Shown here in pieces: positions 16,932-25,217 of a DNA stretch of 64,000 nucleotides. The position numbers and the translations under genes were made by a program. Origin of the DNA: Thioclava sp. SK-1 (GTDB lineage: Bacteria; Pseudomonadota; Alphaproteobacteria; Rhodobacterales; Rhodobacteraceae); assembly GCF_001705665.1 (NCBI RefSeq), contig NZ_MDHA01000026.1, positions 62,001 through 126,000 of the forward strand, written 5' to 3'. Position 1 is the first letter of the stretch. Every line of letters starts with the position of its first letter. The notes beneath the pieces were generated by a model. The model did no database searches. It was not told the DNA's origin and saw only the letters and a program-made list of their open reading frames with translations.

Positions 16932-17708
16932 ATGAAACGCGCATTGATCACCGGAGGGGCCAAGCGATTGGGCCGGGCGATGGCCCTGTATCTGGCAGGC
17001 CGTGGCTGTGACGTGGCGATCCATTACAATGGCTCGCAAGACGCCGCCGAAGACACTGCGGCACAGGCGCGTGCCCTAGGCGTGCGGACTGCCATCGTGC
17101 AGGCCGATTTGCTGGACGAAGATCAGGTCACGCAGCTTGTCGGACAGGCGGCCAATGCCTTGGGCGGGCCGATCGACATGCTGATCAACAATGCCTCGAT
17201 CTTTGAAGCGGATGGGTTTGACGATGCCACAAGGACCAGTTGGGACCGGCATATGGAATCCAATCTGCGCGCACCTTTCGTATTGATCCAGCAGTTTGCC
17301 GCCCAGGCCCCACCGGCAGCCACGATAGAGGGCGAACCTATGGCGCGGGCATTGGTGATCAATATGATCGACCAGCGCGTGCTAAAACTGACACCAGAAT
17401 TCCTCAGCTATACCTTGGCGAAATCCGCGCTGTGGACCCTGACGCGCACCGCGGCACAGGCCTTGGCCCCAGCCATCCGGGTCAATGGCATCGGCCCCGG
17501 CCCCACGATGCAAGGCGCACGGCAGTCAAGCGCGCAGTTCCAAACACAGCGCAGGGCGACCGTTTTGGAACGCGGCGCAAGCCCTGCCGAAATCTGTGCA
17601 GCCTTAGGATATTTCATCGACGCACCCGCGGTCACAGGGCAAATGATTTGTGTCGACGGCGGTCAACATCTTGCCTGGCAAACCCCCGATGTGATGGGCG
17701 TAGAGTGA
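16932..17708 (+). CDS. Pteridine-reductase-type SDR (FolM-like)
   Basis: The 258-residue protein has TGGAKRLG at residues 7-14. This is the TGxxxRxG variant of pteridine reductases, in which Arg12 replaces the Gly of ordinary SDRs. D147 in NMIDQRV, Y160 and K164 (YTLAK) reproduce the D-13-Y-4-K spacing of PTR1, where the Asp replaces the usual SDR Ser. FolM-type enzymes reduce dihydromonapterin and can back up dihydrofolate reductase. It begins 9 bp after the antiporter gene (AAGGAGC before the ATG). The assignment rests on motifs; the exact substrate is inferred. Confidence 0.8.
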   Translation: MKRALITGGAKRLGRAMALYLAGRGCDVAIHYNGSQDAAEDTAAQARALGVRTAIVQADLLDEDQVTQLVGQAANALGGPIDMLINNASIFEADGFDDATRTSWDRHMESNLRAPFVLIQQFAAQAPPAATIEGEPMARALVINMIDQRVLKLTPEFLSYTLAKSALWTLTRTAAQALAPAIRVNGIGPGPTMQGARQSSAQFQTQRRATVLERGASPAEICAALGYFIDAPAVTGQMICVDGGQHLAWQTPDVMGVE

Positions 17709-18050
17709 TCTGCACCGCCTGCGGACGCAAAGTTGTGCACCCCCGTCACAATCATGCCACAATTCATTTCAAATTCTCAATAAAATCAATGATTTACATT
17801 TCATAAATATTTTATTCTATAGATTTCAATGCATTAAACATTTTGCCTAAAAAATACGCAGACCAACGACATATCAATGTTACAAGGATAAAATGCACAT
17901 TCAGATGAGTTTCCCACCGAGTTATCCACAGAAACGGTGGAAAGGTTTCGACTTGCGTTTGCCGAAAACGCGTTCGGCCAAAGCTGCAAGAATCTGAATG
18001 AGAGCAACTGTTAACAGGAATTTAGACCGTTAAGGTTTTGGTAACGAAAT
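17709..18050. other. AT-rich 342-bp intergenic region with a perfect DnaA box
   Basis: This gap between the pteridine-reductase-like gene and uvrC is markedly richer in A+T than its surroundings, especially 17760-17900. It contains one perfect DnaA box TTATCCACA (17922-17930), the palindrome CTGTTAACAG (18008-18017), and TTAA-N7-GTAA (18030-18044), one base from a CtrA-type TTAA-N7-TTAA. I found no second good DnaA box, no alphaproteobacterial LexA site and no gene. It must include the uvrC promoter. Confidence 0.5.
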
Positions 18051-19937
18051 ATGAGCGACGAGATCGAGCCAAACGAAACCACCCACAACCAAAAGTTGCG
18101 CGCCCATGCGCTGATTGCGGATTATGTTACCCGGCTTGATGGTTCCCCCGGCGTTTATCGGATGCTGAATGAATTGGGCGAGGTTCTTTACGTCGGCAAA
18201 GCGCGCAATCTAAAGGCGCGCGTGTCCAGTTATGCGCGCCAAAATGGCCATACCGCGCGGATTTCACGGATGATCCATGAAACCCGACGCATGATGTTTT
18301 TGACTACGCGCACCGAAACCGAAGCGCTGTTGTTGGAGCGCAATCTGATCAAACAGCTTAAGCCGCGCTATAACGTGCTGCTGCGCGATGACAAAAGCTT
18401 CCCAAATATTTTGATCCCGACCGACCATCCGTTCCCGATGATCACCAAACATCGTGGCGCCAGAAAACAAAAGGGCCATTACTTTGGCCCATTTGCCAGT
18501 GCGCGCGCGGCCTATCAAACGCTCAACCATCTGGAGCGGGTGTTTTTGCTGCGCAACTGTACCGATAGTCAATTCGCTGCCCGCACCCGCCCCTGTTTGC
18601 AATATCAGATCAAACGCTGTGCCGCGCCGTGCGTGGGTAAAATATCGGAAGATGATTACGCGCTGTTGGTGCAGGATGCGAAACGGTTTCTGGAGGGCAA
18701 AACGACCACCATCCAAAAAGAACTGGCCGAGCAGATGCAGATTGCCTCGGATGAGATGGAATTTGAACGTGCCGCCGCCCTGCGTGACCGGATCAAAGCC
18801 CTGACCAATGTCCAGCAATCGCAAGGGATCAACCCGCGCGGCGTATCAGAAGCGGATGTGATCGCACTGCATATGGATGGCGGCCAGGCCTGCGTGCAGG
18901 TGTTCTTCATCCGCGCCAATCAAAGCTGGGGCAACCATGATTTCTATCCCAAAACCGGTTTGGGCGCTGAAGAGCCGGAGGTGTTAGAGGCGTTCTTGGC
19001 GCAATTCTATGACAACCGGCCACCGCCCAAGCTGATTTTTCTGTCGCATGATATTGAGGACGAAGATCTGATGATCGACGCGCTATCCGCAAAAGCAGAG
19101 CGCAAGGTTGAGATCGCCGTTCCCAAACGCGGCGAAAAAGCTGATCTGGTAGAAAATGCGCATCGCAATGCCCGTGAAAGCCTGGGCCGCAAGATGTCAG
19201 AAACCCAGGCGCAGGCCCGTTTGTTGCAAGGTGTGCAACAGGCCTTTGACTTGGCTGCCCCCCCAAGCCGTATCGAAGTCTATGACAACTCCCATATTCA
19301 GGGGGCGCATGCCGTTGGGGGGATGATTGTCGCCGGGCCTGAAGGGTTCATCAAAAGCCAATATCGTAAGTTCAACATCAAAGACGGGTCGGTGACACCC
19401 GGCGATGACTTTGGCATGATGAAAGAGGTGTTGACCCGCCGCTTTCAGCGCCTGCTAAAAGAGGATCCCGAACGCAAGACCGACAGCTGGCCCGATCTTT
19501 TGCTGATCGATGGTGGTGCGGGGCAAGTTTCCGCGGTGCGCGAGATCATGGAAGAGCTGGGCGTAGGTGATGTGCCCATGGTCGGGGTTGCAAAAGGCGT
19601 TGATCGTGACCACGGTAAGGAAGAGTTTTACCGCACCGGCAAACCCGTCATGGCGCTGCCCCGGCAAGATCCAGTGCTATATTACATCCAACGGCTGCGC
19701 GATGAGGCGCATCGCTGGGCCATCGGTACACACCGTGCCAAACGAGCCAAAACCACCATGGCCAATCCTTTGGATGAAATCCCCGGCGTTGGCGCCAGCC
19801 GCAAACGCGCGTTGTTGCAGCATTTCGGCTCGGCCAAAGCTGTCAGCCGCGCCGGCCTTCCCGATTTGATGGAGGCGCCCGGAATTTCCGCTGCCATGGC
19901 CGAAACGGTGTATAATTTCTTCAATGATAAGGGATGA
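18051..19937 (+). CDS. uvrC: UvrABC excinuclease subunit UvrC
   Basis: UvrC makes both incisions in nucleotide excision repair after UvrB has marked the lesion. The 628-residue protein has, in order, a GIY-YIG nuclease ([21 protein letters not shown]), the Cys-containing region ([15 protein letters not shown]), a UVR helix pair ([14 protein letters not shown]), the C-terminal RNase H-like nuclease ([21 protein letters not shown]) and a helix-hairpin-helix end ([20 protein letters not shown]). Length and order are normal. It leads a run with the radical SAM gene, pgsA and moaDE. Confidence 0.98.
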   Translation: MSDEIEPNETTHNQKLRAHALIADYVTRLDGSPGVYRMLNELGEVLYVGKARNLKARVSSYARQNGHTARISRMIHETRRMMFLTTRTETEALLLERNLIKQLKPRYNVLLRDDKSFPNILIPTDHPFPMITKHRGARKQKGHYFGPFASARAAYQTLNHLERVFLLRNCTDSQFAARTRPCLQYQIKRCAAPCVGKISEDDYALLVQDAKRFLEGKTTTIQKELAEQMQIASDEMEFERAAALRDRIKALTNVQQSQGINPRGVSEADVIALHMDGGQACVQVFFIRANQSWGNHDFYPKTGLGAEEPEVLEAFLAQFYDNRPPPKLIFLSHDIEDEDLMIDALSAKAERKVEIAVPKRGEKADLVENAHRNARESLGRKMSETQAQARLLQGVQQAFDLAAPPSRIEVYDNSHIQGAHAVGGMIVAGPEGFIKSQYRKFNIKDGSVTPGDDFGMMKEVLTRRFQRLLKEDPERKTDSWPDLLLIDGGAGQVSAVREIMEELGVGDVPMVGVAKGVDRDHGKEEFYRTGKPVMALPRQDPVLYYIQRLRDEAHRWAIGTHRAKRAKTTMANPLDEIPGVGASRKRALLQHFGSAKAVSRAGLPDLMEAPGISAAMAETVYNFFNDKG

Positions 19938-19989
19938 ATGGTTTGCGGGGCTTGACGCAAGACGCCTTGCGCCGTAGCCGCGCATCATC

Positions 19990-21054
19990 ATGACAAAACC
20001 GACCCCGCCCATTGGTGCCATAACGCCTGCATTGACCACCCCGGCCGATTTGATCGCCGCAGGGCTTGCCCAACCGGAGCAGGCCGCGATGTTGCAGCGC
20101 ACCGCGCAGCTGTTTCGGATCCGCGTCACGTCGCAGATGCAATCCGCCCTTACCAATGCCCCAGATGATCCGGTGGCAGCGCAGTTCCTGCCCACCTCAC
20201 AAGAGCTGACCGGCGACGGGCTAAGTGATCCAATCGGTGATAACGCCCATGCGCCGGTACCCGGGCTGACGCATCGCTATCCCGACCGGGTAATTTTGCA
20301 TGTAACGAAAACCTGCGATGTGTATTGCCGATTTTGTTTTCGCCGTGAAACAGTTGGCGAGACAGGGCCACTTGCGCCACAGCAGCTTGACGCGGCGCTG
20401 GATTATATTGCCGCCACATCAACGATCCGCGAGGTGATCTTGACCGGTGGTGATCCGTTGACCTTGTCACTGCGCAGGCTGCACATGGTGTTGACACGGC
20501 TGGACGCCCTGAACCATGTGCAGATGGTCCGGTTTCACACCCGCGTGCCCGTTGTTGCCCCTGACCGGATCACGCCGGAGCTGGTTGAACTGCTCGCCAG
20601 CTTGCGCATGACCGCCTGGATGGTAATCCATACCAACCACGCGCAAGAGCTGACGCCACCTGCACGCAAGGCGCTGCGCCTTATGGCCGATGCCGGGATC
20701 CCATTGCTGTCGCAATCGGTCCTGTTGCGCAAAATCAATGACAGCCATGATGCGCTGCAAGACCTGTTCACCACCTTATCGGCGCTGCGGGTAAAACCCT
20801 ATTACCTGCATCATTGCGATCTGGCACGCGGGGCGGGCCATTTCCGCACCACCATCGCAGCTGGGCGCGCGCTGATGCAGGGGCTGCGCGGGCCACTGCC
20901 CGGCCACTGCCTGCCGACATATGTTCTGGACATCCCCGGTGGCTTTGGCAAAGTGCCTGTTACAGCAGATCATTTTACGGAAATTAGTCCCGGACGATGG
21001 CGTGTCACAGACTGGCAAGGCGCTGCACATGATTATCTTGACCCCGAAGACTGA
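19990..21054 (+). CDS. Lysine 2,3-aminomutase-like radical SAM protein (KamA/EpmB family)
   Basis: The 354-residue protein has the radical SAM cluster motif CDVYCRFC (C109, C113, C116) and PGGFGK, with K321 at the position of the PLP-binding lysine of lysine 2,3-aminomutase. It also has the family segments EVILTGGDPL and RFHTRVPVV. It could move an amino group from C2 to C3 of lysine, either free (osmolyte pathway) or as EpmB for elongation factor P. No ablB, epmA or efp gene is adjacent, so I cannot decide between these. The ribosome-binding site is weak. Confidence 0.85.
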   Translation: MTKPTPPIGAITPALTTPADLIAAGLAQPEQAAMLQRTAQLFRIRVTSQMQSALTNAPDDPVAAQFLPTSQELTGDGLSDPIGDNAHAPVPGLTHRYPDRVILHVTKTCDVYCRFCFRRETVGETGPLAPQQLDAALDYIAATSTIREVILTGGDPLTLSLRRLHMVLTRLDALNHVQMVRFHTRVPVVAPDRITPELVELLASLRMTAWMVIHTNHAQELTPPARKALRLMADAGIPLLSQSVLLRKINDSHDALQDLFTTLSALRVKPYYLHHCDLARGAGHFRTTIAAGRALMQGLRGPLPGHCLPTYVLDIPGGFGKVPVTADHFTEISPGRWRVTDWQGAAHDYLDPED

Positions 21055-21097
21055 CTTCCTTCTTTCCCTTCCTGATCGCCAAGGCTAGTTTGCGCAT

Positions 21098-21727
21098 ATG
21101 ACATGGACCTTGCCCAATATTCTGACCGTTCTGCGGTTGATTGCGGCGCCCGGTGTGGCGCTTATGTTTTTGTATTTTTCCCGACCATGGGCGGATCTGT
21201 TTGCGTTGCTGTTATTCGTGCTGGCGGCGGTGACAGATTGGTTTGATGGCTATCTTGCCCGTGCATGGAAGCAAGAAAGCAAATTCGGCGCGATGCTGGA
21301 CCCGATTGCCGATAAGGCAATGGTGGTGATCGCCTTGGTGATTTTGACCGGATATTCGGGCATGAATCCCTGGTTGATCCTGCCCGTTACAGTGATCTTG
21401 TTCCGCGAAGTATTTGTATCGGGCCTGCGGGAGTTTTTGGGCGCCGATGCGGGGCGGTTGAAGGTCACGAAACTGGCAAAGTGGAAGACCACAGCGCAGA
21501 TGGTCGCAATTGCGATTTTGTTCTTGGGCACCGGGTTGGATTATATGCAAACCGGGCGGCCACCGCGGGCGGGTGAAGGAGAGTTGCCGGACGGGTTGAC
21601 CCTTGCTGATCTGGCGACGCATCTGGGTGTGTTCTTGATCTGGGTGGCTGCGGTTTTGACCGCCATCACGGGTTGGGATTATTTCACCAAGGCATTACCA
21701 TTTTTGCGGGGGCCCAAAAATGGCTAA
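21098..21727 (+). CDS. pgsA: CDP-diacylglycerol-glycerol-3-phosphate 3-phosphatidyltransferase
   Basis: PgsA makes phosphatidylglycerophosphate, the committed step to phosphatidylglycerol and cardiolipin, in the inner membrane. The 209-residue protein has the CDP-alcohol phosphatidyltransferase motif DGx2ARx8Gx3Dx3D as DGYLARAWKQESKFGAMLD plus PIAD, with four or more membrane helices. A C-terminal insertion (TGRPPRAGEGELPDGLT) precedes the last helix. It overlaps moaD by 8 bp, so pgsA, moaD and moaE are probably co-transcribed. Confidence 0.95.
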   Translation: MTWTLPNILTVLRLIAAPGVALMFLYFSRPWADLFALLLFVLAAVTDWFDGYLARAWKQESKFGAMLDPIADKAMVVIALVILTGYSGMNPWLILPVTVILFREVFVSGLREFLGADAGRLKVTKLAKWKTTAQMVAIAILFLGTGLDYMQTGRPPRAGEGELPDGLTLADLATHLGVFLIWVAAVLTAITGWDYFTKALPFLRGPKNG

Positions 21728-21974
21728 GCTGGAACTGGTATATTTCGCATGGGTACGTGAGCGGATCGGGCGTGCACGCGAGAGCATTGAGACACAGGCC
21801 GCGACTCCGTTGCAACTGATCGAGGAATTATCCGCACGTGATGAGCGATATGGCGCGGCATTATCTGATGTCAGTGCCCTGCGGGTGGCAATTGACCAAG
21901 AGCTGGCTGATTTTGACACCAAATTGACGGGTGCACGCGAGGTGGCGTTTTTTCCACCAATGACCGGGGGCTGA
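21720..21974 (+). CDS. moaD: Molybdopterin synthase small subunit MoaD
   Basis: MoaD is the ubiquitin-like sulfur carrier of molybdopterin synthase. The 84-residue protein has the beta-grasp pattern and ends in PPMTGG, the Gly-Gly tail that is thiocarboxylated by MoeB and inserted into MoaE. It overlaps pgsA by 8 bp and is followed 2 bp later by moaE, giving both synthase subunits together. Confidence 0.95.
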   Translation: MAKLELVYFAWVRERIGRARESIETQAATPLQLIEELSARDERYGAALSDVSALRVAIDQELADFDTKLTGAREVAFFPPMTGG

Positions 21975-21976
21975 TC

Positions 21977-22417
21977 ATGCGGATCTGCGTGCAATCCGAA
22001 CCGTTTAATATTGCAAAAGAATTGCAGGGCTTTGGCGCAGGACGCGGCGATATTGGCGCGGTTGTCAGTTTCTCGGGTTTGGTGCGTGATGACAGTGGGC
22101 ATCTGCAGATGCTTGAGGTCGAGCATTATCCCGGCATGACCGAAAAATCGCTTAGCTCTTGCGCACAAGAGGCTGTGACCCGTTGGGAGTTGGCCGATGT
22201 TTTGGTGATCCACCGTTTTGGGCGATTACAAGTTGGTGCGCCGATCATGATGGTGGCCACCGCTGCCCGTCATCGCAATGCGGCCTTTGAGGCCGCGGAG
22301 TTTTTGATGGATTATTTGAAATCGCGCGCACCATTCTGGAAACGTGAGATCACGGCCCAAGGCACGCAATGGGTTGCGGCAAAAGACAGTGATGAGGCGG
22401 CGCTGGCACGGTGGTAA
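21977..22417 (+). CDS. moaE: Molybdopterin synthase catalytic subunit MoaE
   Basis: MoaE transfers sulfur from MoaD to cyclic pyranopterin monophosphate, forming molybdopterin. The 146-residue protein has GAVVSFSGLVRD, LEVEHYPGMTEK, RFGRLQVGAPIMMVAT and the catalytic-lysine segment YLKSRAPFWKRE, all standard for MoaE. No other molybdenum cofactor genes are in the window. A hairpin repeat element follows the stop and probably terminates the transcript. Confidence 0.96.
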   Translation: MRICVQSEPFNIAKELQGFGAGRGDIGAVVSFSGLVRDDSGHLQMLEVEHYPGMTEKSLSSCAQEAVTRWELADVLVIHRFGRLQVGAPIMMVATAARHRNAAFEAAEFLMDYLKSRAPFWKREITAQGTQWVAAKDSDEAALARW

Positions 22418-22420
22418 GGC

Positions 22421-22484
22421 AGGGGGCGCTGCCCCCTTGGCCTGCGGCCAATTCCCCCGGGATATTTACAAGCAAGCTGAAAGC
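22421..22484 (+). repeat. Intergenic hairpin-plus-tail repeat element, copy 2
   Basis: AGGGGGC-GCT-GCCCCCT (22421-22437) and TGGCC-TGC-GGCCA (22438-22450) form two adjacent hairpins. A C-run and the tail GGATATTTACAAGCAAG... (22460-22484) follow. The tail differs from the copy at 8394-8418 at two of 25 positions. It lies between convergent moaE and the FAD oxidoreductase gene, where a bidirectional terminator would be expected. Confidence 0.78.
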
Positions 22485-22489
22485 CGGCG

Positions 22490-23569
22490 TTACAAGTTGT
22501 CTTGGACATGAAAGCCCTGTGGGATGGTATCCGTGCCGGTTAAAATCAGGTCTGCCATCACATGGGCGATTTTCGGCGCCATCCCCAAGCCGATTTTGAA
22601 GCCGCCATTTACAATGAAGTGACCAGGGCGATCAGGCCATGGACCCAGCATCGGCGCGCGGGTTTTGGCGCGCGGGCGCACACCTGCCCATCGGTCAATC
22701 ACCGGGGCGTCGCGTAAGGCGGGGCACAGGCTGCGGGCTTTTTCGATCACTAAGTCGAGTTGGAAATCGGTGGTGGTGGGATCATCATAATATCGTTCGG
22801 ATGTTGAACCGATGGCCAGAGTTCCGTTTGAATGTGGGACGAAATGCAGCCCGTCTGTATAAAGTTGCGGCGCGAAAGGGGCATCGAATTTGAATACCGC
22901 AGACTGACCTTTGACGCCGTTTCCAACAGCAGTGTTGAAATCTGCACTGAGCTGCGCCAAGCCACGTGTGCCAGTGGCATGGATCACTGTTGTATACGCA
23001 GGAGACATGTCACGCCCGATCGAGATCGTGGCGCCCAGGGCGCGCAGCGCTAGCGCCAAAGCCTGACAAGCTGCGCGAGGGTTTATCCGGCCAGAGAGTG
23101 TGTCATGGATCATCCAACCGGTTGGACTGACGCAATCCAATACGGTGAAATCTGTCGCCGGTATCACCCGCCATTCAGCATTATCGCCCCAATATGTTGC
23201 AGCGCCCTGCGCACGGTCCCTGGCACGCGCGATCTGCGCCTGATCCGCCAGCGGTTGGATCCGTCCGATCCGCGCATAGCCTGAGTCTGCCCCGCCGATC
23301 TGTGCGACATCGGCCCAAAAAGCCCGTGCCATAAGCAGGCTTTCCAGTTGGAACTGTTTCTTTGGTTCCCACTGTTCAGGCACATGCGGGGCCAGCGCCC
23401 CAACCGTACCACCAGAAGATCCCGCGCCGATACCGCGATCATCAAGCACCTGCACGGTGACCCCGCGCCGTGCCAGTTCAAAGGCGCAGGACAATCCGAA
23501 TATCCCGGCACCATATACTGTCACGGCCTGGGGTGCATAGCGGGTATGCCCGAGAGATCGGCTTGCCAT
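22490..23569 (-). CDS. FAD-dependent oxidoreductase (DadA/ThiO/MnmC-oxidase-like)
   Basis: The 359-residue protein has an N-terminal dinucleotide-binding motif VTVYGAGIFGLSCAFELARRG, GIGAGSSGGTVGALAPHVPEQW, and a C-terminal FAD-contact region RWAGVRPRAKTRAPMLGPW...NGGFKIGLGMAP. This is the amine-oxidase-like DAO fold shared by ThiO, DadA and the oxidase half of MnmC. It starts 77 bp from the divergent mnmD-like gene. In E. coli an oxidase domain of this fold is fused to the methyltransferase domain as MnmC, so this may be the separate oxidase for the same tRNA modification. A general D-amino acid oxidase cannot be excluded. Confidence 0.78.
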   Translation of the reverse strand: MASRSLGHTRYAPQAVTVYGAGIFGLSCAFELARRGVTVQVLDDRGIGAGSSGGTVGALAPHVPEQWEPKKQFQLESLLMARAFWADVAQIGGADSGYARIGRIQPLADQAQIARARDRAQGAATYWGDNAEWRVIPATDFTVLDCVSPTGWMIHDTLSGRINPRAACQALALALRALGATISIGRDMSPAYTTVIHATGTRGLAQLSADFNTAVGNGVKGQSAVFKFDAPFAPQLYTDGLHFVPHSNGTLAIGSTSERYYDDPTTTDFQLDLVIEKARSLCPALRDAPVIDRWAGVRPRAKTRAPMLGPWPDRPGHFIVNGGFKIGLGMAPKIAHVMADLILTGTDTIPQGFHVQDNL

Positions 23570-23646
23570 TGGTCTTTCCTTTCGTCACTGTCGCGCCGCG
23601 CCATATCCATATCCATATCCGGCGTTTGCCAAAGGCCCTACCTTGC

Positions 23647-24321
23647 ATGACACGTTCTGACCAGAGCCAAGCCGCGCTGGAGTGGCGCGATGCGGTTATT
23701 CCCATCTCCACCCGGTTTGATGACCCGTATTTTTCGCTGGCTGATGGGCTGGCAGAAACCCGGCATGTATTTTTGCACGGCAATGATTTGCCCGCACGTT
23801 TCGCGCCGAGCTTTCACATTGCCGAATTGGGATTCGGCACCGGTTTGAATCTTTTGGCCACGGTGATTGCCTGTCGTGACATACCGATCCGTTTTACCAG
23901 TTTTGAGGCTTATCCAATGACAGCGCAGGAGATCGCGCGGGCTCTAACCGCCTTTCCCGAGGCGCGAGCCGTGGCGGATCCGTTTTTGCACGCCTGGGAG
24001 GATGGGGCGCGGCAATTTCGCATTGGCGCAGTAGAGGTAGACGTGGTGATCGGGGATGCAAGAGAGACCCTGCCGCAATGGGGCGGCTGTGCCGATGCGT
24101 GGTTCCTAGACGGGTTTTCACCGGCCAAGAACCCCGAATTATGGTCGCCAGAGCTGATGGCGCAGGTGGGGCTGCATACCCGCGCCGGGGGCAGCTGTGC
24201 CACCTATACCGCGGCGGGCTTTGTGCGCCGCGGCCTGCAAGCCGCCGGATTCAGCGTGACGCGCATCGCAGGTCATGGCCATAAACGACATATGACGATC
24301 GCAAAAAAGGATGCCACATGA
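23647..24321 (+). CDS. mnmD: tRNA 5-aminomethyl-2-thiouridine methyltransferase domain protein (MnmD / DUF752)
   Basis: The 224-residue protein has a SAM-binding IAELGFGTGLNLLAT and the DUF752 signature WFLDGFSPAKNPELW, found in the methyltransferase half of MnmC. That activity makes mnm5s2U at the wobble position of some tRNAs. I chose the ATG at 23647, giving MTRSDQSQAALEWRD, because the upstream open frame crosses a CCATAT tandem repeat and overlaps the divergent gene. It lacks the fused oxidase domain; an FAD oxidoreductase of the right fold is divergently encoded next door. It overlaps the DMT gene by ATGA. Confidence 0.88.
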   Translation: MTRSDQSQAALEWRDAVIPISTRFDDPYFSLADGLAETRHVFLHGNDLPARFAPSFHIAELGFGTGLNLLATVIACRDIPIRFTSFEAYPMTAQEIARALTAFPEARAVADPFLHAWEDGARQFRIGAVEVDVVIGDARETLPQWGGCADAWFLDGFSPAKNPELWSPELMAQVGLHTRAGGSCATYTAAGFVRRGLQAAGFSVTRIAGHGHKRHMTIAKKDAT

Positions 24322-25217
24322 GCGAGCAAGACAACCGCAAAGGGGCTCTCATCATGATCGCCGTCACGGCAATTTTCGCCGCACAAGACGGAATTTCGCG
24401 GCATTTGGCCGAAAGCTACAATACCTATATGGTGGTGATGATCCGGTTCTGGTTCTTCGCCGTTTTTGCGATTTGGATGAGCAGCCGCACCAAAGGCGGT
24501 TTGGCCCGTGCCATCCGGGCCCATCACCCCTATTTGCAGCTGTTTCGCAGCGCGCTTTTGGTTCTTGAAATCTATGTGATGATTGCGGCCTTTGTTGCAC
24601 TGGGCCTGATCGAGACACATGCGATTTTCATCGCCTATCCATTGTTGGTTGCAGCCCTGTCAGGACCTGTTTTGGGGGAAAAGGTCGGCTGGCGGCGCTG
24701 GACAGCGATTGGCATTGGCTTCATCGGCGTTCTGGTGATTTTGAAACCCGGTTTCGGAGTATTTTCCCCGGCATCGATCCTGGCCGTGACAGCGGCGCTG
24801 ATGTTCTCGCTCTATGCGCTGTTGACGCGCAAGGTGGCCGATAAAGACAGTTCCGCGACATCGATGTTTTGGACCGGCACGGTGGGGGCGGTGATTTCGA
24901 CCCTGGTGGGCATGTGGTTTTGGCAACCGATGGTCGGCGGCGATTGGGTTTGGATGGCGATCTTATGCCTGACGGCGGTGGCCGGGCATGGGTTGATGAT
25001 CAAAGCCTATGAGATCGCAGAGGCCTCTGCCGTGCAGCCATTTTCCTATATGCAGCTGGTTTTCGGCGCCTTTGTGGGAATGACCTTCTTTGGCGATATC
25101 TTGCGGCCCAATGTGGCTGTGGGCGCGGTGATTGTCGTAGGCGCCGGGTTGTTCACCCTGTGGCGCCAGCGCCAGCGCAAGGTCAAGGTTGTTCCACGCC
25201 CCGCAATTCGTCCGTGA
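24318..25217 (+). CDS. EamA-type drug/metabolite transporter (DMT superfamily)
   Basis: The 299-residue protein has ten predicted membrane helices in two EamA repeats, with PLLVAALSGPVLGEKVGWRRW closing the first and AFVGMTFFGDILRPNVAVGAVIVVGAGLFTLWR closing the second. It overlaps mnmD by four bases, so it is probably co-transcribed. The substrate is unknown. Its 3' end overlaps the convergent lytic transglycosylase gene by 35 bp. Confidence 0.88.
   Translation: MSEQDNRKGALIMIAVTAIFAAQDGISRHLAESYNTYMVVMIRFWFFAVFAIWMSSRTKGGLARAIRAHHPYLQLFRSALLVLEIYVMIAAFVALGLIETHAIFIAYPLLVAALSGPVLGEKVGWRRWTAIGIGFIGVLVILKPGFGVFSPASILAVTAALMFSLYALLTRKVADKDSSATSMFWTGTVGAVISTLVGMWFWQPMVGGDWVWMAILCLTAVAGHGLMIKAYEIAEASAVQPFSYMQLVFGAFVGMTFFGDILRPNVAVGAVIVVGAGLFTLWRQRQRKVKVVPRPAIRP

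Noticed and set aside
17709-18050. Chromosomal replication origin
   Set aside because: Only one perfect DnaA box was found, with no cluster of boxes and no usual origin-neighbour genes. Kept as a finding, not called as oriC.
17941-18050. SOS (LexA) box before uvrC
   Set aside because: No GTTC-N7-GTTC or GAAC-N7-GAAC pattern, the alphaproteobacterial LexA site, was found.
23601-23618. CCATAT triple tandem repeat as a CRISPR or phase-variable tract
   Set aside because: Three 6-bp units with no spacers are not CRISPR, and the tract lies outside the coding start chosen for mnmD, so phase variation is unsupported.
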